Shown: positions 24,649 through 36,000 of the stretch, piece after piece
Position numbering within the stretch: the stretch's first letter is position 1
Layout of the letters: every line of letters begins with the position of its first letter
Translations under genes and position numbers: made by a program
Source: an uncultured Cytophagales bacterium
Lineage (GTDB): Bacteria; Bacteroidota; Bacteroidia; Cytophagales; UBA9547
Length of the DNA stretch: 49,314 bases
Direction of reading: 5' to 3'
Assembly: GCA_945957555.1 (NCBI GenBank)
Contig: CAMFLX010000018.1
Span: 1-49,314, forward strand
Notes under the pieces: model-generated
Database searches by the model: none
Seen by the model: only the letters and a program-made list of their open reading frames with translations
Told to the model about the DNA's origin: nothing

Positions 24649-25820
24649 TTGAATGTGGTTTAAAAATATGATCGATAAATATATAAAGCACCTTGGGTAA
24701 ATAAAAGAATTGGGAGAGAAAATTTGTATTGGATGGTTGGATAAATGTTTTGCCAATTGGTCTTTGGTTTGAGTCAATGGATTCTTACGATGAACCGTTT
24801 TGCTTCTTGGCTACGCTTAAATTATCCAGTCATCCTATCTTAGGGACTTTAATAACTAAATTATACCAAATTAAAGGAACACGGATCTGTAAAGTCCAAT
24901 AAAGACAATTGGTAGTAACCTCACAATTGACCGATGCTAAACGAAAACATTTCTAGCCATGTTGAAATTGAAAGGAATAATCCACGATTTGAATATAAGC
25001 ATCTGTAATTTGGATATTTTAAATAGTATTAGAGTAGACTTACTTTGTAAATATTAAAATTGTATATGTTAAAATTTCTAAAAGGAATTTTATAGGAAAA
25101 CCCTATGCGTGGGGAAATAAGAAATTTAAAACAACTTTCGCTGTTAAAGCTTAGTGTTTCATCCATAATTAACCAAAAACATTCTATTGGGGCCTAAGAT
25201 AGTGGGGATGTTTTTTTTACTTGTGTGAATGGTTAAGGTGTTGATTATAAGATTTTTGATAGTATGTGGTGTTTTTGCTAATCCTGAATAGTGAGACCTG
25301 TAAAAAGAAATAAATATACAATGAGAAAGGTTGTTTGAATATCATTTTATTTTTCATGGTTTTAGGTTGTATTGGAATGTTTATATTTTGTCTTTTAATG
25401 TTTAAATTATCTGTTTCGTAAGAAAATATATATAAAATATAATTGGTTTTATGATGATTATTTAGATTTGATTTTTAATTTTGTTATATCTTGTTACATT
25501 AAAAGTACTTAATAATTATCTGTATATTATGATTATATAGGTTAAAATTGGTTTTTATATTATGTGTATGTTTTATATCTGTGTAATTTGTTTTTAAAAT
25601 TACATGTGTTATGTATTTTTTAATATGCATGAAAAAATAATAGAGATGAGTTGTTGTTTATGTGTTTTGTTTTTTGGAAAAGTAAGCAGTTTTTTATTTA
25701 AAAAGTAATAAATAAGCAAGTTTGAACTGCCTCAATATATATAAATAGTGTTAGCTCCAAACCATGGACAAATACTATCTATCTAATAATATAGAATAAG
25801 TGAGATTTTAATAAATATAT
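24649..25820. other. 1.17-kb AT-rich non-coding leader before the Rhs operon
   Basis: No gene is supported across this interval. The left part still has moderate composition; from about 25000 to 25820 it is extremely AT-rich. A terminator-like sequence (AAAACAT ... ATGTTTTTTTT) lies at about 25180-25218. Two tiny open frames of about 20 hydrophobic residues (around 25229 and 25356) look like chance. It probably carries the promoter and a long 5' region for the operon starting at 25821. Confidence 0.6.
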
Positions 25821-28800
25821 ATGATGATAGCTGTTTTAAGGGAATCTAGATTTACGAAAACGTTTTTGTGGCTTTTGAATTTGGCCTTTGTTGCTGTGAG
25901 TTTGTTCCCTATGCAATTGTTTGCTTTAACATCGGGACCTAGCCATCCTGATGTCCAACACTATAGTGCGGTTGGTACTGACAATATGGTAGATCCATTT
26001 ACTGGTGATTTTAGCTACAGTATACCTTTGATGGAAGTAGGTGGCTATCCATTGAGTTTAAATTATGCTTCTGGCATTACCATGGATCAAGAAGCAAGCT
26101 GGGTAGGGCTTGGTTGGAACTTAAACGTGGGTTCTATCAATAGGAACTTACGAGGCTTGCCAGACGACTTTTCGGGTGATGTCGTATCGAAGGACTTTAA
26201 TATGAAGCCCAATACAACATTTGGGGCCAGTGGTTCTGTAGATGTTGAAATTGCTGGTTTTCCTTTGGGGCTGAAACCCAATTTAAACGTATTTTACAAT
26301 ACTTACCATGGCTTTGGTTTTGGTACAGGTGTGGGGCTTAGTTTACAGGCAAGTAAAGAGGTGTGCAAAACCAGATTTACAGGTCGTATGGGATTGGCCA
26401 CCTCTTTCAGTACGGAAGATGGTATCACTTTAAAGCCATCTTTAGGACTAAGTGCAACGATGAAAGGCACTCAGAATAATTTTTCTTTGGGTTCAGACAT
26501 ATCTATGCCATACAATACATTGGAGGGCTTTAAAGGCGTTTCCCTTTCCAATAATTTTTCTTATTCACATAAATTATCCATGAGTGACTTTGCAGGGAGT
26601 GGTTTGGGTCAAAGTGGCTTTATTGGCTTTGCTCAGCCCACCTATTTGCCTTATATTGAAAATGATATGACCAATACCAGTGCTACCATTGGCCTTGGTT
26701 TGGGAGCTTCAAATGCAGTTTCAGAAAACGCCCTAGGTGGAAATGTGTATGTAAACACACAGAGAGTTGCCTCCAATAATAAAAGTTTGCCAGCCTATGG
26801 GTATATGTATACGGGTCAGTCAAATGAAATTAATAAGCTATTGGATTTCAACAGGGAAAAGGATTCGGGTTTTAACGAGTTTACCAACAACCTGCCAGTA
26901 ACTAATTATTCGTATGACCTTTTTCAAGTATCTGGTTATGGTACGGGAGGTACATTCAGACTCCATAGGGGGGATGTGGGAACCGTTCATGACCCAAAAA
27001 GTGTCTCGAAAGGAACCAATTCTAGAGGAAATTTAGAATTAGAGGCCGGTGGGCCTCCCTCCACAAAAATTGGAGGGGACTTTTATTTTAGTTCGAGCAA
27101 TCTTGAAACTGGAGGACACTTACGTTGCGATAAAGGCAGAGTGAAACATTTTAAAAATGAAAATGAAAGCATCAATGGCTCAGTAGGTAAAGAGGTAGTC
27201 TATTTCAAAAAAATTGGAGACTTTTCTCCAGAAAACGATAACGCATATACAGCAAGTAAGTTAGGGACCAATGTGGTGAGGCATGATGTGGATCATGTGG
27301 TCAACGGGAATTATGAATATTTTCCGCCACAAGGGGCCTCTGATTTGTCCAAGACCCCAATACCGAGTACTGAGCAAAGATCCAAAAGAATAAATAGGAC
27401 TAGCACCCTTTCTCATTTAACAGTGGACGAGGCCAAAACTGGCCAATTCATGCCTATTTATAATTATGTAGAAAACAATTTCACCTGGTATGATTCGGCT
27501 AATAGTAGTCAAACAAGTATGCTTTCCAAAGCAGATACCAATGTAGGCTTTAAAAAACAAAAAATAAGAAGAGATGGCTTTGGAAGGGCAGGCCATCATA
27601 TTTCTGAGTTCAAAGTAACGGAGGCCAATGGGGCTAGGTATATATATGGTTTCCCAGTTTACAATATGGTTCACCAAGATGTAAATTTTTCTGTAGCGGG
27701 AAATGGGGGGTATGACCCAATTACCTACGGAAACGGTGATAATAGTATCAAAAACTCAAAGGGAATGGATAACTATTATAGCAACGTGCAAACGCCACCT
27801 TATGCGTATTCCTATTTGCTCACCAGTGCCGTATCGCCAGACTATATTGATCAGGATTCAGTTCCTGGACCCTCAGATGGGGACTATGGCAATTATACAA
27901 AATTTAACTATTCCCAACTTGCTCAAAATCAAAGATGGAGAACCCCTTTTGCCGCCAATACTGCAAACTACAGCAGGGGGCTAAACACCAAAGGGTCTGA
28001 TGATGACAAAGGAAGCTATGCCTATGGCGAGAAAGAAATATGTTACCTACATTCTATTGAAACTCGTGATCACGTTGCTGTCTTTTATACAGATGACAGG
28101 GATGATGGTTTGGGCGTAGCGGACTTTAATGGGGGGGTAGATAAATCTGTCAGGCTTAAAAAACTCAAAAAGATCGTATTGTATGCGAAATCCGATATGA
28201 GGAATACCAATCCAGAGCCTATCAAAACTGTGTATTTTGAATACGATTACTCACTATGTCCTAACACTGTGAACAGTGTAGCCAGTGGTAGTCAAGGCAA
28301 ACTTACCCTTAAAAAGGTATGGTTCACTTATGGCAAATCTTCTAAGGGAGTTGTGAACCCCTATATTTTCAATTATGCAGGAGAGGACAAATCCGCTTCT
28401 AAGGTTAAAGATCCAAACCTAAATCCTTCCTATAAGATCAATGGGGTCGATAGATGGGGAAACTATAAAAGAAGTAATAACAATGCCAATGTAAACAATG
28501 TCATTTTCCCTTATACCAACCCCAACAAGGACTCAACTGACCTATATGCAGGCGCATGGGCGATGTCCTCTGTCATGACCCCCACGGGTGGAATACTTAA
28601 GGTTTTTTATGAGTCGGATGACTACGGCTATGTTCAAAATAAACAAGCAATGAGAATGTTCCGGGTATTGGGCATGGCCAATGCCTCCACAGATACCAGC
28701 CCTACCAGTACAATGTATAATGGTAATTCTCCCAATAATTATATCATGGTGGATCTTGAGGAGGGTTTTACGCCCAAAGACCCCAGTAAGAAAAATGAAG

Positions 28801-31325
28801 AGTTTAGGCGTAAGTACCTATCTGGAATCGACTACATGTATCATAAGTTTTCTATTGAGGTACTCAATGGATATTCTACCAATGTCAATCTTAATAAAGA
28901 GTTTGTGCCTGGATATGCTGCCATAGAGCCAGAAAATAGTGTATTGGTAAGTGATGGAACTAACTCCAATGTCTACAAGAAAGCCTTGATCAAACTTAAG
29001 ATGGTCAATGGAGGGACAGAAACCAAGGACAATCCTATCATTAGAAATGCATTTATGTTTGCAAGATTGCATCTCAATAGGGAGTTAACCTTACAAATGC
29101 TTTCGCTAGATAAAACTTCGTTTGAGTCTGGAGGGCTTGTGGATCGATGCAAGCAAGTTGTATCAATTTTATCCCCTCTTGTGAGTCTATTTAATGGGTT
29201 TTTCCCAAGAATGCGCGACAAAGGCAATTGTAAGACAATGGAGCCAAACGTGTCATTTGTACGATTAAACGAACCCGATAAAATCAAGATGGGCGGTGGG
29301 CACAGGGTACGTGCGATTGTACTATCCGACAACTGGGACAAGATGATCGCTGACAATGAAACGCCAGGGCAGGCCAAGAAAGAAGTTGGGTTTTATGGGC
29401 AATTGTACGATTACAGTATGATTGAAAACGGGGAAAAGATCAGTTCTGGTGTGGCGGCTTATGAGCCTATAATAGGCAATGAGGAGAATCCTTTTAAAGT
29501 TCCCTTGTTTGGCAGCGTTACCGTTTCTTGTGCCCCTTCAAAGGAGTTTTTTACGGAGGAGCCTTTGGGCGAGTCTTTTTACCCCTCGCCAGTTGTGGGT
29601 TATAGAAAAGTAAAGATCATTCCTATCAAGATCACAAACTCCCAAGTTAACCCCAAACTCCTTTCTGAAAGTGACGGTACTGGTAACGGTTGGCTTGAAA
29701 ACGAATTTTATACTGCTTATGACTTTCCTACCATAGCCAACCGAACAGTAATGAAATCCACCCCAGATAAATCCAATCCTCTTGTTGAAGCAACTGGAAT
29801 GCTATTTCATGACAGAAGGGTATGTACCCAAGGTTATTATATTGAGATCAATGATATGCATGGTAAACCCAAAGCGCAGCGCATTTTTGCAGACCAAGCT
29901 CCGGGGGCAGATCCCAATAGCATAAAGCCAGTTTCTGAAGTTATTACTTATTATAAAACCAACGCTAATGGGGGCTTAAGCAGTAGTGTGCCGGTAGTCA
30001 ACTCAGACCTCAGTATCAGCTCAGGTACTCATAATAAAGATATAGGCTTGGACATAGATATGGTTCACGACGAGCGGTATTCTATTTCAAGTACCGTGGG
30101 GGCGGGGCTTCAGGGTAATTTTAAATATGAACAAATTAGTATTATTCCACTATTCTTCTTCATAGTCATTCCTTCCTTTAACAGTGAAGAGGTAGAGTTT
30201 CAGGCACTAGTGACTACCAAGGTGGTTAATCGCCTAGGTATAGTAGACAGAGTGGTGCACAGTGATAATGGTACCAGCGTAACCAACCAAAACCTTGCCT
30301 GGGATGCACAAACGGGGCAATTGCTTTTGAGCAGCGTTCAAAACGAGTTTGGAGACCCCGTCTACAGCTTTAGCTATCCTGCCTATTGGGCTTATGACCG
30401 TATGAATGCGGCCAGCACCAATGATGGGTATAGGTTTACAAATTTGAGCGATGCTAATGTGCTCGCATCACTCAAGGAAGGAGATGAAGTGGTAATTCCT
30501 GGGGTGGGCAATGCCTATTTTGTAAAGGGGGTAAACAATATCAATTTGCTTGTCAACAAAAAAGGAAGCACTGTGAGTTTTAATGCCACGAATACTTATG
30601 CAAAAATCGCTAGGTCAGGCGCCAGAAACTTGATGAACTTGGAGGTTGGTCATGTAAGGTGTCTTGATAACCCAATGATGGATGGTGATGGCAAAAAACT
30701 GAAATTCACCCGTGTGCTTGCCGCTACCGCACAAGAGTTTAATGAGGATTGGGCCAAGATGTGCAACTGTAGCACATCTACCAATAGCGCCTCCACAGCT
30801 ACAACTGTTAATTATTTTTCCACCGGCCAAAAAGGCAACTTTAGGCCTTACAGAACATGGACCTACCTTACAGGAAGAAGCCAAAGCCTGCTGAATAATA
30901 ACTTAAATATTCGCAATGAGGGTTATTTTATAGACTTTACACCTTTTTGGTCTGCAGATACAGGGCGCTTGCATATACTCAATACGCCAGAGCTCAGCAA
31001 ATGGCAGTACGGGGTACAGAGCACCAACTACAACAGCCTCGGGATGGAAATAGAAAGCAGGGATGTACTTAACCGCTATATGATGGCTCAGTTTGGCTTT
31101 GCCCGTAATTTAGTGGTGGGTATGGGTAGCAACTCCCGGTACCGAGAAAGTGGCTTTGATGGTTTTGAAGACTATGGCTATGGCAATTGTGCAGATGACC
31201 ATTTGAGCTGGAGAGAAAATTATGCTACCAATGTGATCAATACCCAATCACATACTGGAAAATATTCTATTAAAGTGAGCCCTACGGACAAAAAACTTAG
31301 GATTACTAAAATTATGAAACAATAA
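25821..31325 (+). CDS. Rhs-associated secreted protein, N-terminal component (gene 1)
   Basis: An 1834-residue protein. It has a signal peptide (about 1-36) and then the conserved start of the Bacteroidota Rhs/YD-repeat family: SGPSHPDVQHYSAVGTDNM, VDPFTGDFSYSIPLMEVGGYP, MDQEASWVGLGWNLNVGSINRNLRGLPDDFSGD. Segments such as GNYTKFNYSQ and KRYLSG-like strands continue the same family. In related proteins as I know them the text goes on past the FEDYGYGN...SHTGKYSIKV region to a carbohydrate-binding-like part and a YEYDDEGTLIRVKKETERG end; here the gene stops soon after (TDKKLRITKIMKQ). The missing end is found in gene 2. The protein is expected in the periplasm or outside the cell; function unknown beyond being part of the Rhs complex. 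Confidence 0.8.
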   Translation: MMIAVLRESRFTKTFLWLLNLAFVAVSLFPMQLFALTSGPSHPDVQHYSAVGTDNMVDPFTGDFSYSIPLMEVGGYPLSLNYASGITMDQEASWVGLGWNLNVGSINRNLRGLPDDFSGDVVSKDFNMKPNTTFGASGSVDVEIAGFPLGLKPNLNVFYNTYHGFGFGTGVGLSLQASKEVCKTRFTGRMGLATSFSTEDGITLKPSLGLSATMKGTQNNFSLGSDISMPYNTLEGFKGVSLSNNFSYSHKLSMSDFAGSGLGQSGFIGFAQPTYLPYIENDMTNTSATIGLGLGASNAVSENALGGNVYVNTQRVASNNKSLPAYGYMYTGQSNEINKLLDFNREKDSGFNEFTNNLPVTNYSYDLFQVSGYGTGGTFRLHRGDVGTVHDPKSVSKGTNSRGNLELEAGGPPSTKIGGDFYFSSSNLETGGHLRCDKGRVKHFKNENESINGSVGKEVVYFKKIGDFSPENDNAYTASKLGTNVVRHDVDHVVNGNYEYFPPQGASDLSKTPIPSTEQRSKRINRTSTLSHLTVDEAKTGQFMPIYNYVENNFTWYDSANSSQTSMLSKADTNVGFKKQKIRRDGFGRAGHHISEFKVTEANGARYIYGFPVYNMVHQDVNFSVAGNGGYDPITYGNGDNSIKNSKGMDNYYSNVQTPPYAYSYLLTSAVSPDYIDQDSVPGPSDGDYGNYTKFNYSQLAQNQRWRTPFAANTANYSRGLNTKGSDDDKGSYAYGEKEICYLHSIETRDHVAVFYTDDRDDGLGVADFNGGVDKSVRLKKLKKIVLYAKSDMRNTNPEPIKTVYFEYDYSLCPNTVNSVASGSQGKLTLKKVWFTYGKSSKGVVNPYIFNYAGEDKSASKVKDPNLNPSYKINGVDRWGNYKRSNNNANVNNVIFPYTNPNKDSTDLYAGAWAMSSVMTPTGGILKVFYESDDYGYVQNKQAMRMFRVLGMANASTDTSPTSTMYNGNSPNNYIMVDLEEGFTPKDPSKKNEEFRRKYLSGIDYMYHKFSIEVLNGYSTNVNLNKEFVPGYAAIEPENSVLVSDGTNSNVYKKALIKLKMVNGGTETKDNPIIRNAFMFARLHLNRELTLQMLSLDKTSFESGGLVDRCKQVVSILSPLVSLFNGFFPRMRDKGNCKTMEPNVSFVRLNEPDKIKMGGGHRVRAIVLSDNWDKMIADNETPGQAKKEVGFYGQLYDYSMIENGEKISSGVAAYEPIIGNEENPFKVPLFGSVTVSCAPSKEFFTEEPLGESFYPSPVVGYRKVKIIPIKITNSQVNPKLLSESDGTGNGWLENEFYTAYDFPTIANRTVMKSTPDKSNPLVEATGMLFHDRRVCTQGYYIEINDMHGKPKAQRIFADQAPGADPNSIKPVSEVITYYKTNANGGLSSSVPVVNSDLSISSGTHNKDIGLDIDMVHDERYSISSTVGAGLQGNFKYEQISIIPLFFFIVIPSFNSEEVEFQALVTTKVVNRLGIVDRVVHSDNGTSVTNQNLAWDAQTGQLLLSSVQNEFGDPVYSFSYPAYWAYDRMNAASTNDGYRFTNLSDANVLASLKEGDEVVIPGVGNAYFVKGVNNINLLVNKKGSTVSFNATNTYAKIARSGARNLMNLEVGHVRCLDNPMMDGDGKKLKFTRVLAATAQEFNEDWAKMCNCSTSTNSASTATTVNYFSTGQKGNFRPYRTWTYLTGRSQSLLNNNLNIRNEGYFIDFTPFWSADTGRLHILNTPELSKWQYGVQSTNYNSLGMEIESRDVLNRYMMAQFGFARNLVVGMGSNSRYRESGFDGFEDYGYGNCADDHLSWRENYATNVINTQSHTGKYSIKVSPTDKKLRITKIMKQ

Positions 31326-31345
31326 AGCGCTGATCTGAAAATAGG

Positions 31346-32983
31346 ATGAAAAACAAGAACATAAAATTGACACACAGGATGAGGCTGTATATTGGTCTGT
31401 TATTGAGTTTTATGGCTTTGGTTGCCGCCCAAGCGCAAGCCCCCAGATTTAGCCATTGTATTATAGATACTACGGGTTTTACAGCCATTCATCCGAAAAG
31501 TTATTCTAGCGGTGGCATTGGGGCAGGGGATGATGGTTCATATATGGATACCACAAAAGCTTGTAGATGTGCCAGTGCTATTAAATTAAATTTTGATTTT
31601 TACATTTCTGGGGTCAAATACGATTCCATATTTATCAATATCAACGGAAATGTTACTTTTGGTGCAGCCTATTCGACTTACAGTTCGGAACCTCTTTCCA
31701 GTATCAAAGTACCTGCCATGGTTGCGCCTTTTTGGGCAGATGTAGACCTTTTATTACCCGTTGAGGGTGGGACAGGCAAATATGGACAGGGCAAAATATT
31801 TTACCAAAGCAATCCCACCAATTTTATTATTCTTTGGAAAGATGTGGGGTATTATCAAAATTCTGTATTGTGGTATCCTGAGCAAACCAATACCTTTCAA
31901 TTGGTGATTACCAATGGCAATGATCCCATCTTGCCAGGCAATAGCAATGTGGGATTTTATTATGATAAAATGAATTGGACCACAGGGAGTGCTTCGTCTG
32001 GATATGATGGGTATTATGGTGTTCCTGCCACTGTAGGGATCACCAATGGACAAAGTAGTTTTTCTATCGGACGTTTTGATCACGAGGGAAAAGATTATGT
32101 AGGGACTTATTTGGATGAAAACAGTCCCAAGTCTACTCCTGAACGTACCTATTATGATGGTGTCCAATGGCTGGAAAAGAGATGTGATTTGGTGTATAAT
32201 GTAGCCAAAGAACTGGTGGTGGTGCCCTCTCCCTGCAATAAGGAGGACAACACCTATGGAATTACCGTTTATCCCATGAAGACCAACAATATACCCTTGT
32301 ACAGTAGTTACATTTTGTACTTGGATGGGGTTCCCAGTGCTTATAGCTTTAATAGTTTTATTACTTTAGCTGGCAAGCCCTTAACCTTGGGCAATCTACC
32401 ATCCGATGGTAAATCACATGAACTAAAGGTGGTGTTTGTCAACGGTACCAGACCACTCACCGTGACCTATCAGGCACCCGATAAATGTGGTTCTGAATGT
32501 GTGAGCTCTTTTGCGCCCATTCCAGGGAATACTTATTTACTATCCGCATGGGTCAAGGAAGATTTTACAGGTATATCGCCTGCTACCTATATGAATTCGG
32601 GCATTCAAATAACTTTTGATGAGAGCCAGACTTTGGACGTATTTAGGCCTTCAGGTCCTATCATCGATGGTTGGCAAAGAATAGAAAGTTCATTTACCGT
32701 ACCCTTAAACTCCAGAACCATCAGTATAGATCTGGTCAATAACAAGACCAGTGGTGATGTATATTATGATGATATCAGACTGCATCCCTTCAAGAGCAAC
32801 TTCAAGTCATTTGTGTATGATCCACATTCGCAAAAGTTGGTCGCAGAGCTTGATGAAAACAATTTCTCTACCAGATATGAGTATGATGATGAGGGTACCT
32901 TGATCAGGGTGAAAAAGGAAACGGAGAGAGGAGTGATGACCCTAAAGGAGATCAGGAGCAATCAAAGTAAAATATTTAAATAA
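31346..32983 (+). CDS. Secreted protein with nidogen-like domain and Rhs C-terminal segment (gene 2)
   Basis: A 545-residue protein starting 20 bases after gene 1, with its own signal peptide (about 12-31, ending AQAQ). Residues about 95-240 look like a nidogen-like (NIDO) domain: ININGNVTFGAAYSTYSS, KVPAMVAPFWADVDLL, NFIILWKDVGYY, FQLVITNG, VGFYYDKMNWT. Residues about 395-480 look like a carbohydrate-binding jelly roll (YLLSAWVKEDF, DGWQRIESSFTVP, DVYYDDIRLHP). The last 50 residues (FVYDPHSQKLVAELDEN, YEYDDEGTLIRVKKETERG) are the typical end of the gene-1 family. Taken together it looks like the split-off end of the gene-1 protein, preceded by a new domain. It should act with genes 1, 3 and 4 of the operon. 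Confidence 0.8.
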   Translation: MKNKNIKLTHRMRLYIGLLLSFMALVAAQAQAPRFSHCIIDTTGFTAIHPKSYSSGGIGAGDDGSYMDTTKACRCASAIKLNFDFYISGVKYDSIFININGNVTFGAAYSTYSSEPLSSIKVPAMVAPFWADVDLLLPVEGGTGKYGQGKIFYQSNPTNFIILWKDVGYYQNSVLWYPEQTNTFQLVITNGNDPILPGNSNVGFYYDKMNWTTGSASSGYDGYYGVPATVGITNGQSSFSIGRFDHEGKDYVGTYLDENSPKSTPERTYYDGVQWLEKRCDLVYNVAKELVVVPSPCNKEDNTYGITVYPMKTNNIPLYSSYILYLDGVPSAYSFNSFITLAGKPLTLGNLPSDGKSHELKVVFVNGTRPLTVTYQAPDKCGSECVSSFAPIPGNTYLLSAWVKEDFTGISPATYMNSGIQITFDESQTLDVFRPSGPIIDGWQRIESSFTVPLNSRTISIDLVNNKTSGDVYYDDIRLHPFKSNFKSFVYDPHSQKLVAELDENNFSTRYEYDDEGTLIRVKKETERGVMTLKEIRSNQSKIFK

Positions 32984-33014
32984 CGCTATCCAGAAACATT
33001 AACTGATTAGAACA

Positions 33015-36000
33015 ATGAAACTACTTTTATTTTTATTAACAGTTGTATGCAATTTATGTGCATTCTCCCAGTCGGTAAGGTCTTTGTCAGGCAGCGTATT
33101 GACTACCGGAAATGCCATGACTGTACAGGGCGACCGCTACGCAAGTTCCAAAAGTACTCCTTCATTGGATGGGAGGTCTTATTGGGTGGAGCAGTCTTAT
33201 GGCTTGGTTAAGTTTTACATAAAACCAAGTGCTGTACTTGGTGTACGTAGTAATGCTACGGCACAGGTGACTTTCAATATTGGTTATGAGGTTGAGAAGA
33301 ATGGAAGTTTTCAGACAGGTACACCTAGTTATAACTCCATTACACTGAGTTTGAGCATTATGGACAATCAGGTGAGTGATGTGGCGTATTTTAAAGTGGA
33401 TGACGCGCAAAAGCTTACGGTAACGATTACAAGTGTGTCACCTGCTTCTTTATCCGACAACTATGTATTGGAAGCAAGTGTCGTTACCAATAGTTTTACC
33501 AAGCTAGGGCTTAGTGATATACCTACATTGAATGTGGCTACACGTACCACAGACAAAAACTTAAAGGTAAGTTGGAGTGATATGAGTGCCAAGGGGGCTA
33601 CAGCCTACGATTTTGAGTGGAGTTATATTTCGGATTATGACGAATTAGGGCAAAGGCAGCCTCTGTCTAGCTTGCAACTGGATAGGATGGTTTTTAAGAA
33701 TAACAGTTCAAGGATTCAGACAGCACAGACCTATTATGAAATACCTCTGATGTATGAAAGAGGTGTGCTGTTGTATAGGGTAAGAGCCGTAGGCAAAAAT
33801 GTGGTGAACAATACCCCCTATACGGCGTATTCAAAGTGGAGTACGGATGATGAACTTAATCTTACCAATTTTCAGCAATTTACTGATCCCAATAGCTATA
33901 CTCAGATCAGCGGACTTGATACCAATATGAACTGGCAGTCATCTCTTAGTTTTGCAGAGGAAGGGAAGACAAAGCTGGTCATGAACTACATGGATGGCAG
34001 CCTACGCAGTAGACAAGAACAGACTAGGAATAACTCCGACCAGAGATTGGTTATTGGAGAAACCCTATACGACTATAACGGTAAGGACGTAATTTCTATG
34101 TTGCCAGTTCCCATTACCAAGAATGACCTAGGCTATAGGCCACACTTTAATGTCACCAATGGTAAAACCTTTCTCAGCAAATCAGAATATGTAGGTACCT
34201 ATGCCGGCAATAGCTGTACTATTTTATCACCAGGATTTGACAGCAATTCGGGCAGTTCATCCTATTTTTCTCTCTCCAATCAGTTTGGTACCAATGGAAA
34301 CACTGGGAGCAACATGCTCAACAGGAATTTGTTGCCCTACGACTCCTTGTTCCCTTATACACAGAAAGTATATACCAATGACCACAGTGGTAGGATTGCA
34401 AAAAGTACCATTCCTGGGGCCAATTACAGAATGAAAACAGGTCATGAGACTTCATTTTACTACGGGAATGCGCAACAGACCGAACTCAGCAGATTGTTTG
34501 GTGCTCAAGTGGGGTATTCGCAAAATTACAAGAAGAACATTACGGTAGACCCCAACGGACAGTCTACCTTGCAGTATCTTAACTTGCAAGGTAAGGTAAT
34601 TGCAAGTGCTCTTACGGGAAAAGATCCTGACAATCTCAAATCGATACCAGGATTTAGTGCTACTGAAAAGAATGACCTTCTCAAAGGAGCAGGGGCTAAT
34701 GATGTGATCATCAATGATGGGAAGGTCAAGAGTTATGTTGCCAAAATAGTGGTGGACAGCAAAAAACCATACAAAGTTACCTATAATGGTACCTTTGGTA
34801 GCTATAAAATCGTTTGCAATGACATTACAGGTGCTGATATAGGATATCCTGTGGATGGTGCTGTAAAGGTACAGTTGAACCTTTTAAACAACTGCAACCA
34901 ACAATTGCTAAATAGTTCTGGTAGTACTGTGGGTGGAAACACTGGACAATCTCAAACGGTTAGCCTTGCACCAACCATAGGAACGGATGGACAATTGGAG
35001 CCTGGAGAATATCAGTTAACGAGAACTGTGACCGTAGACGACGACAAACTTGAGGAATATTGGCAGGCCTATTCGGCTACTAGATGTATCAAATCTGTTG
35101 ATGAGTTCAAAAGTAAAGAGCTCTCTTACGTCAATACAGTAGGCTGTAATTTTAGTAGCTGTGCACAATGCACCACTGAAATAGAAAAGATGATCGCCGC
35201 CCATCAAGATTTCAATAGCAAGGAGATCAATTATCTAAGAAATATTTGTAGTGATCTATGTAATCCAAAATCGACCTGTAGCATGGCACTAGAGGGTTTG
35301 CTTTCGGATGTGTCTCCAGATGGACAATATGGGGAGATTAGAAAGCAAAACTTAAACATGAATACTACGCCTACCATTACCTATGATGCCAACAACAAAC
35401 CAAGTGCTAATAATGAAGCTTCTTTAGAAATTGTAAACAATACCGAGGGAACAGGTGCAGGTAATGACATTAAACCCAGTGACTTTCCTTTATCTGTTTT
35501 CAACACTGGCAATGTGCTGCCCAACCAATTTTTTAGAAACCAGAAATGTACATGGCATTATCCCGTAAAAATTGTTTCGTCCAATTATACAAACTACGTA
35601 AATAATGAATTCTTATTTAATGAAAAGTTTGTGCCCAGTAAATCAAATTTATCTTATGCCCTAACAGATTATACTGACACAGACGGAAATATATTCTATG
35701 TAGAGGTGACATTCAAAAGCTTGACCGTAAATGCAAGTAGCAGCCCAAAGGTTGATTGGGGACTATTGGGTCCTCAAATCAATAATACCAATATAGTGGT
35801 GCCTGTAGACACACGAAATGGTAAATACAAAATACCGGTAAGGTATCTGGCTGAATTCAAAGATTTTTATGCTAACTGGCAGAAGCATTGGGCCAATTTT
35901 TTGGTGGTGTATCATCCGGAGTTCAAGTATTTTTTACAATGTAAGGAGGAAGGGGCAAGTAATCGTTTTACTGACTTGCTAATGACTTCTAATAAGGTAG

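Noticed and set aside
24649..24777. N-terminal extension of the T9SS protein up to 24777
   Set aside because: The extension has no signal-peptide character, while the Met at 24648 starts a perfect one.
25229..25421. Two tiny hydrophobic open frames of about 20 codons in the AT-rich leader
   Set aside because: AT-rich DNA gives such frames by chance; no coding signal or length support.
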